Source: Filosporella fistucella
Lineage: Eukaryota; Ascomycota; Leotiomycetes; Helotiales
Length of the DNA: 64,000 nucleotides
Reading direction: 5' to 3'
NCBI GenBank assembly: GCA_030077755.1
Contig: JAQJZZ010000007.1
Location: 1,364,001 to 1,428,000, forward strand
This document shows, piece after piece, positions 59,168-64,000 of this stretch. Position 1 is the first letter of the stretch. Each line of letters begins with the position of its first letter. The position numbers were made by a program, and so were the translations under genes. The notes under the pieces are model-generated. The model was not told the DNA's origin. It searched no databases and was given only the letters and a program-made list of their open reading frames with translations.

Positions 59168-60442
59168 CTAAATATCGGAATTGGACCACCATAGTGGATA
59201 GTTCTGATCCCGGATCTCATTTGCTGCGTCCAGAATGTCTCTCTCCTCGTGAGTTAAGATGCTCCTCCAAGCCTCAAAGTAAGGAGGTGCCATTCCAAGT
59301 GAATACCGTTCCATATGTGGTAATAATCCATACGCTACCAACCGGGCGGTGCACCAGATTGCAAATCCAAAGCGACGCCAGAGACCAAAAGTAGAATGCT
59401 GCAAAGGGGAGCGGAAGGTGTAGTCCGGTGGGAGGTGTTCATCCTCATGCCCGGTCACATGACCGAAAAGCGTCCAGGTATTGGATCCGTGACTCATATC
59501 TAATAGTTCCCAATCCTCGTGAGACTTTGGATAGGAAGGAACGTTCCATTGTATTTGAAGCTGCCAATATTCTGACTCGCTTATCTTGTCCTCGACTTCT
59601 TGCATGTACTGCGTCGCAGCCTGGAGCAGTTCGTGTTCAAGTACCGTTTTCGTGTACCTTATCTCGTCATAAAACTCGAGATTTGACCTTGGAATGTAAA
59701 ACAATGCTTCGGGCGTTCTCCAATTTATGTCTCCCAATTCAATGGCATCTTTGGCCCAAGCAATGCCATTAGTATCGATGGCATGGTTGAGCTCTCGGGA
59801 TAATTCAATGCGCCAGAATGCTTGGACAAGTCGCTGTTGCTCGAGCCAAGTAGGAGGCCCTATATTCTTCTTCGGAAAATAATAAATACTGCCAGTTTTC
59901 TTTTCTTGCCATGGTCCTATAACGTTCGGACGCATCTCAAGCCAAGTGGAGCTGTCGAATGAAAACTCAGCGGGATGAAAAGGCTCCAACGTTTGAAATC
60001 GTTGCAGATATAAATCCAGGCAGCCAGTGGTAAGACGATTGATCTTATGGTTCTCAACAAGGAGCCCACGGACAAATTTTGAGCTGAGGTGCTCCGGCCA
60101 GGACAATTCGGGGTGAATTCGCTTCTCGTCGACATAGCGATGTGGAGAAGTTTCGTGCATCAACAAATCCTTAAGGTCCAAGATCTTGACAATAGTCGAA
60201 GGCAAAGCGTTGACTCTTAAGAGAGCGACGATGAGAATAATAGCGCGAGTGTATGTGTGTGTCCCACCAGAAAATAAGACCTTTTTGAAAATTTCAGCAC
60301 TTTGACCGTCGAAAACGCGATAAGCTGTTGGTAAGGCCCTGACAATGTTGTGGAGCGATTCGAGATCAGGCAGGTTAATAAGTATGGGGAGAATGAGCTC
60401 TGGAGGGAGCTTCTCAATGCAAGATCCAGAGTCAGGAAGCAT
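59168..60442 (-). CDS. F-box-like protein, 424 residues
   Basis: One intronless frame from ATG 60442 to the stop at 59168. The N-terminus, IEKLPPELILPILINLPDLE then SLHNIVRALPTAYRVF, fits the degenerate F-box of ascomycete proteins that start within 15 residues of the Met. The remainder is Trp/Tyr-rich helical sequence with blocks such as FWRIELSRELNHAIDTNGIA and HSTFGLWRRFGFAIWC, without a recognised substrate-binding repeat. It has the general look of the F-box-like gene at 52606-54111 (similar N-terminal box, Trp-rich C-terminal half), but I see no extended identity. Role as ubiquitin-ligase adaptor is inferred. Confidence 0.7.
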   Translation of the reverse strand: MLPDSGSCIEKLPPELILPILINLPDLESLHNIVRALPTAYRVFDGQSAEIFKKVLFSGGTHTYTRAIILIVALLRVNALPSTIVKILDLKDLLMHETSPHRYVDEKRIHPELSWPEHLSSKFVRGLLVENHKINRLTTGCLDLYLQRFQTLEPFHPAEFSFDSSTWLEMRPNVIGPWQEKKTGSIYYFPKKNIGPPTWLEQQRLVQAFWRIELSRELNHAIDTNGIAWAKDAIELGDINWRTPEALFYIPRSNLEFYDEIRYTKTVLEHELLQAATQYMQEVEDKISESEYWQLQIQWNVPSYPKSHEDWELLDMSHGSNTWTLFGHVTGHEDEHLPPDYTFRSPLQHSTFGLWRRFGFAIWCTARLVAYGLLPHMERYSLGMAPPYFEAWRSILTHEERDILDAANEIRDQNYPLWWSNSDI

Positions 60443-60922
60443 CGTAAGCTCTGATTGCGAACTTTCGTTGCGGTGATGTGGATGAGAGATTTGAATCAGG
60501 TAAATAAGGTGATGGGAACTACGAAATACAGTACCTATTACAGGGGATGGGTTCGTTTAGGGTGGCAATGCCCCATTTATATCACTGTACACCCTTGCAC
60601 TACATTGCTTTAAACGCTGCAGGTATAGAACTTGCAGATGCTAGACGACCCCAGCATTCAAATAGACTCCCCTGAAAACTATAATTCATATTCCCTGTGT
60701 GTCTCCCTGGTGTTTCTGGCTATTCAAAATCGCGTGCTTCTCCTATCGTTGACTCTTCGCACCCTGATTTATTTCCGTCCATTTGACAGTTTGAACACAC
60801 AAAGTAAGATTACTAATTACTACAGGGTCGAAGAGAACACAACTATCAAGCACCATATTGTCTCGGTCATACTTGATACGAAAGCATGCGCCTCACAGCT
60901 GCACGCACACCACAACCCACCC
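60443..60922. other. Intergenic region, no gene seen
   Basis: 480 bases between the F-box-like gene promoter and the 3' end of the next minus-strand gene. No supported frame. Confidence 0.5.
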
Positions 60923-62115
60923 TCAAAAACCATGACTTGCCAATCCCGCCAAATCGTGAAGTGAATATCCCATAGATCCAGTAGCAACAGTTGTGAATTT
61001 CATCTCCATCGGGACCAGGTGGCTTTGAAAATTCTCCACAAATTTGAATTCGGCAGGTACTGGCAGAAGCTCGTCCGTGGAATAGAGGAAATCCCGCTTT
61101 GCCTTTGGTGTAGGAACTGGCAAGCGGCAGCCAGGGGCGTTGTTATTGATCAAGTCTCCGACTTGATGGTAAGCTTGAATGACGTTATTGTGATCTGTTG
61201 TTGTTGCGGTTTTTCCGTATGAGGCCATAGCTCTAAGGAATGCGTTTTTGTTTGGCCCTCTTGCACCATTAGGTGTACCATCGGGTTTCAGATTAAGAGT
61301 CTTGTCCATGTCAATCTCTTGATTATAGGTTCCAGCATTACGACTTGTAAATGGGGCCGGCGATGCAATGACGACTGAAGGTTTGTACTGAACTATAAAA
61401 AGAGCGCGCTCAGCTGCAGGAAGTCCTCCAAGATAATTGTTCACGGCTTGGCGAGATGAGCTTACACCTAGACAGAGATACGTTAGCAAATTTGGCTCAG
61501 AGACTTTGGAACAACAAAATGCTGACCGTCTCCAGTTCGTAGTTGTTCTACAATTCTATTGTATTCTCCAGCATTGTTAATCTGTGCCGTAACCGTATCC
61601 TTATTGGGAGCTGCTTCTCGAGCTGTCTGCAATGCATTGCCAATTTGCAAAATCGCTGGAGCAAAAGCATTCTTGCCCTCGGTGAAACCACCTTTGGGCA
61701 AAAGCTTTGGCAAACCGACTGCAAATCTATCCGTTGCCTTGATATCTGACGAGCTTGAGGCCCTGAATTTCACTTGGATCTCGTACCAATACTGGTCAAT
61801 ACTCCACATGCCTCCTTCATTTGTGTAATAGTACTCCCGATACGTATTCCCACTCGCCACAAACTTGACAAAGTCGTCAAAAGAACACATTCCAGCCACG
61901 CCGAATGCCAAAGCTTGAGCATCAAAATCTCCACCTTCCAATTGAGTGCTGCGTTTGCAACCTGTAGCTACTAGCCTCTGGGAGCTGTCCAGTCCTGCTA
62001 AAAACTCTGCCTTATAAGCAGAATAGAATAACATCATTTCAAATGGAGCAGCGAGGTCCAAGGCGAAGACTCAGATAGTGGGGAAAGCGCACCAAAGAAT
62101 GCTGTATGTTTTCAT
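60923..62115 (-). pseudogene. Secreted protein of unknown family with TGA in the signal peptide
   Basis: Join complement(60923..61467, 61527..62115), 378 codons including a stop at codon 15. The intron (61468-61526) begins GTCAGC and ends TCTAG, and has GCTAACG as branch point. The frame starts MKTYSILWCAFPTI, meets TGA at 62071-62073, then continues VFALDLAAPFEMMLFYSAYK, so a good signal peptide is cut by one nonsense codon. The body has VATGCK and GMCSFDDFVKFV blocks, a helical centre, and after the splice SSSRQAVNNYLGGLPAAERA and NNNAPGCRLPVPTPKAKRD, ending GLASHGF. Apart from the TGA the gene looks intact. Initiation at the inner Met pair (EMM) would give a protein without a signal. I do not recognise the family; its only relative here is the relic at 50914-52116. 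Confidence 0.7.
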
Positions 62116-63277
62116 ATCCGATTAAAATGATTGATATGAATGAACTTGAATGTTGTCATGGAAAATTATCGTCATGAAAGCTGTGCCAAGTACTGCTCTG
62201 GACTTGTCAGCGAAGGTGCATCCAAAGATGAGAACTGCAGTATGTTTAGAGAAAATGCCAACCTAGGTAGAGGGACAACAACGGAGGAAAACCGTCGTGG
62301 TAGGACAGCAAACAGCCATCGCTCGCGATCACTTCGAGCTTGCTTCCCTTGTATCTTGGCAATTGCTTCCGTTTACTGTGCCTCCAGCCATACGATCTCT
62401 GAGCTCTCGTGAGTGCATGATTAGGAAGCCGACGGGTCAGGTTTACCATATAAGAGTTACATCAATATTGAGTTCAATGGTTCGTATATTCCTCCCCCTA
62501 GTCTGCTTATTCGGAGGGAGTTTTTCCAGAGTCATCCGATAATTCATTATAGGCCTGGTGCTTGTCGATTTAGAGATCCCGCATCTTAACAATCTCGGGG
62601 ACGGTTTTTACTTCCCCATGAAGCAGTAGAATTGGACTATATTATTGTTCCTGCATACCTCGATGTGACGGTAAATAATTCGACGATACAACTAGCTACC
62701 AGAAGGAGAAAACCCTCGGTCGTGAAAGTAAGGCGTTATCACGACCGTATCATTAGACCCCTGATGCAAAGCCTGATAAAAATTATGGCCTGTTTCTCCC
62801 TACTCGACGTGATCCCCCTTTATGCTACATGAATTATATTGGAATATGGAGGGGCACAGTCAACCTTCTGTATACGGAAGTCAAAATTTGACTGCAGGTC
62901 AAGGAAAATGGATTTAGACTACTCACCGGACGTCTCGATTGGTGTAGTGGGGGAAGCGGAACACACGCCGTGATGCCACCAGATCTTGGTGCAGATCCAA
63001 GAAGACTTTAATTCTCTACTCAAGCTTCGACCAAGTTGGGCGGGCCGTTGAAGCTTATTACATGCTAAGCGCAACCTGTTGTGTCACATCGCCAGCATGC
63101 ACGACACCAGGTTGGTACTGCTTAACGGTTCGGAAGAAGATTGGTCAATGGACAAAGCAATAGGGGGCTTTGAAAATTTGCATAAGTTTGCAAAAGGGGT
63201 TTAACTGGGGTACTTTTCAGGAAAGCCAATGAATAGACGCTGGGTCTTGGACTTTAAAGTTCAGATCGAGTCTAGAT
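62116..63277. other. Intergenic region, no gene seen
   Basis: 1.16 kb. Its left part should be the former promoter of the secreted-protein gene. No frame has a recognisable domain. Confidence 0.5.
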
Positions 63278-63666
63278 TTAATTTTTCGCACAATTTGGAG
63301 CAATCAGATCAAATCCACTAAAGAGGGGATATGTTAGCAAAATACCTGCTTAGAGACAAAGGCAGTTTGGGACTTTGCAAGAGAACCAGTGGTGACTTAC
63401 TTTGGGTAGCAAGCAATGTAGGACGAAATGTAAGATATTTGATTCCACTTGTATGGATATATTAATGCGGTGAAGGCAGGCAAGTTGATATCGTTGAGAT
63501 TGCCAACGATGCTGGAGTAAAATTGCGGTGGAAAGCAGGATGTGATAGTTGACGTTGGAAGTGGGTTGACAGAGTTTCCCCAAAGATAAGGGCCCCAAGC
63601 ATCCATTAGGGTAATAGCATGGGTTGTGCATTGTGGTAATTGTGTATATGTGGTTGTTAAAGCCAT
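63278..63666 (-). CDS. Short secreted-protein-like gene fragment, 101 residues
   Basis: Join complement(63278..63317, 63401..63666), with a GTAAGT..TTTAG intron of 83 bases containing GCTAAC. The product begins MALTTTYTQLPQCTTHAITL, passes DAWGPYLWGNSVNPLPTSTI and ends SSYIACYPNGFDLIAPNCAK. As I recall, sequences of this type (T-T-T-Y/F-x-x-P-x-x-C, then SCFPxxF, then YxxCCPxGF) form the mature N-terminus of many secreted, Ser/Thr-stalked surface proteins of Leotiomycetes. Those normally have a signal peptide before ALTTT and continue well beyond NC. Here the signal peptide is missing or on an unseen exon, one conserved Cys is Tyr (ACYP), and TAA stops the frame after APNCAKN. It is probably a truncated copy. 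Confidence 0.5.
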
Positions 63667-63705
63667 GTTATATAAAGCTTGATATGTCTATACTGAAGTC
63701 CAAGT

Positions 63706-63969
63706 CTAAGGTGTTGTTGTTATTGGAATCATCGCTAGAGAAGAAATGAGAGAACTTGAACTCGTAAGTACACTTGATCGTGATGAACTGGTTGTTACGG
63801 TTGTTGCAGTCGACGTGATCGCTGATTTTGATGTAGAGGACAGAATAGATGAAGACACTTTCGTTATTGGTAAGCAGGTAAAGCAGCCTAGCTCATATAA
63901 TGTATACGGTGAATCAGAAGCTGCAGAATTGGCGAGTTTTCCGGAGTGGAGGATATAATGAGCCCCCAA
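63706..63969 (-). CDS. Ser/Thr-rich open frame, possible stalk fragment
   Basis: A minus-strand frame of up to 88 codons (the apparent first codon is not ATG for certain) ends at 63706. It reads a Cys-containing start (LYELGCFTCLP) followed by a long Ser/Thr run (SSSILSSTSKSAITSTATTV and onward). Such stalks occur in GPI-anchored surface proteins. It lies just upstream of the fragment at 63278-63666 on the same strand and could be part of the same decayed gene or of a gene beyond the window. No function is claimed. Confidence 0.3.
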   Translation of the reverse strand: MGAHYILHSGKLANSAASDSPYTLYELGCFTCLPITKVSSSILSSTSKSAITSTATTVTTSSSRSSVLTSSSSLISSLAMIPITTTP

Positions 63970-64000
63970 AGTGAAGCTATATTTGCTAGTCAGCTACCGT

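Noticed and set aside
1..64000. CRISPR array or bacterial-type operons
   Set aside because: No regularly spaced direct repeats; genes have spliceosomal introns and fungal families throughout.

Overview
The window is nuclear DNA of a filamentous ascomycete. Coding sequences are broken by many short introns of about 45-60 bases with GT..AG borders and CTAAC/CTGAC branch points, the protein set is fungal (Pho80-type cyclin, VTC, Chz1, Vid28/Gid5, WSC and CFEM proteins), and promoters are pyrimidine-rich. The general look of the proteins suggests Leotiomycetes, but that is inference. All gene models were spliced by eye and their phases checked by arithmetic; no search was run.

Left part (1 to about 40.5 kb) is a conserved housekeeping block. 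It holds a truncated Dal5-type MFS transporter (-), a rhodanese-PTP phosphatase (+), the ARM-repeat GID subunit Vid28/Gid5 (-), a Pho80/PREG cyclin (+), an EMC10-like ER protein (+), the H2A.Z chaperone Chz1 (+), the SNARE Bet1 (+), the APC/C subunit Apc15/Mnd2 (-), NADH glutamate synthase Glt1 with nine exons (+), a VTC2/3-type SPX-VTC-DUF202 protein (+) and a 719-residue protein I do not recognise (+). Pho80 and VTC2/3 both belong to phosphate homeostasis. Glt1 and the Dal5-like transporter belong to nitrogen metabolism. Promoter regions here are long (up to 5.4 kb before GLT1) and carry many ACCTACC/GGTACCT-type runs.

Right part (about 41 to 64 kb) is accessory. It begins with a secreted protein of six WSC domains (10 exons). 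After that comes a zone of gene relics: a frameshifted alpha/beta hydrolase, a shattered glyoxalase-I-like gene, a CFEM module with no visible signal peptide, and a broken copy of an unrecognised secreted-protein family. A second member of that family, near 61-62 kb, is almost intact but has a TGA in its signal peptide. Three F-box-like genes, all on the minus strand, sit between 52.6 and 60.4 kb, near two sharply AT-rich islands and an acidic ORF remnant that may come from a mobile element. The window ends in fragments of another secreted-protein gene.

The most interesting points are the two broken paralogous secreted proteins, the pseudogene-rich strip at 46-52 kb, the WSC gene whose repeats share intron positions, two genes whose start codons are overlapped by upstream ORFs, tandem NAGNAG acceptors, a 13-base micro-exon in CHZ1 and a GC-AG intron in the VTC gene. 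I found no clearly new multi-gene system.
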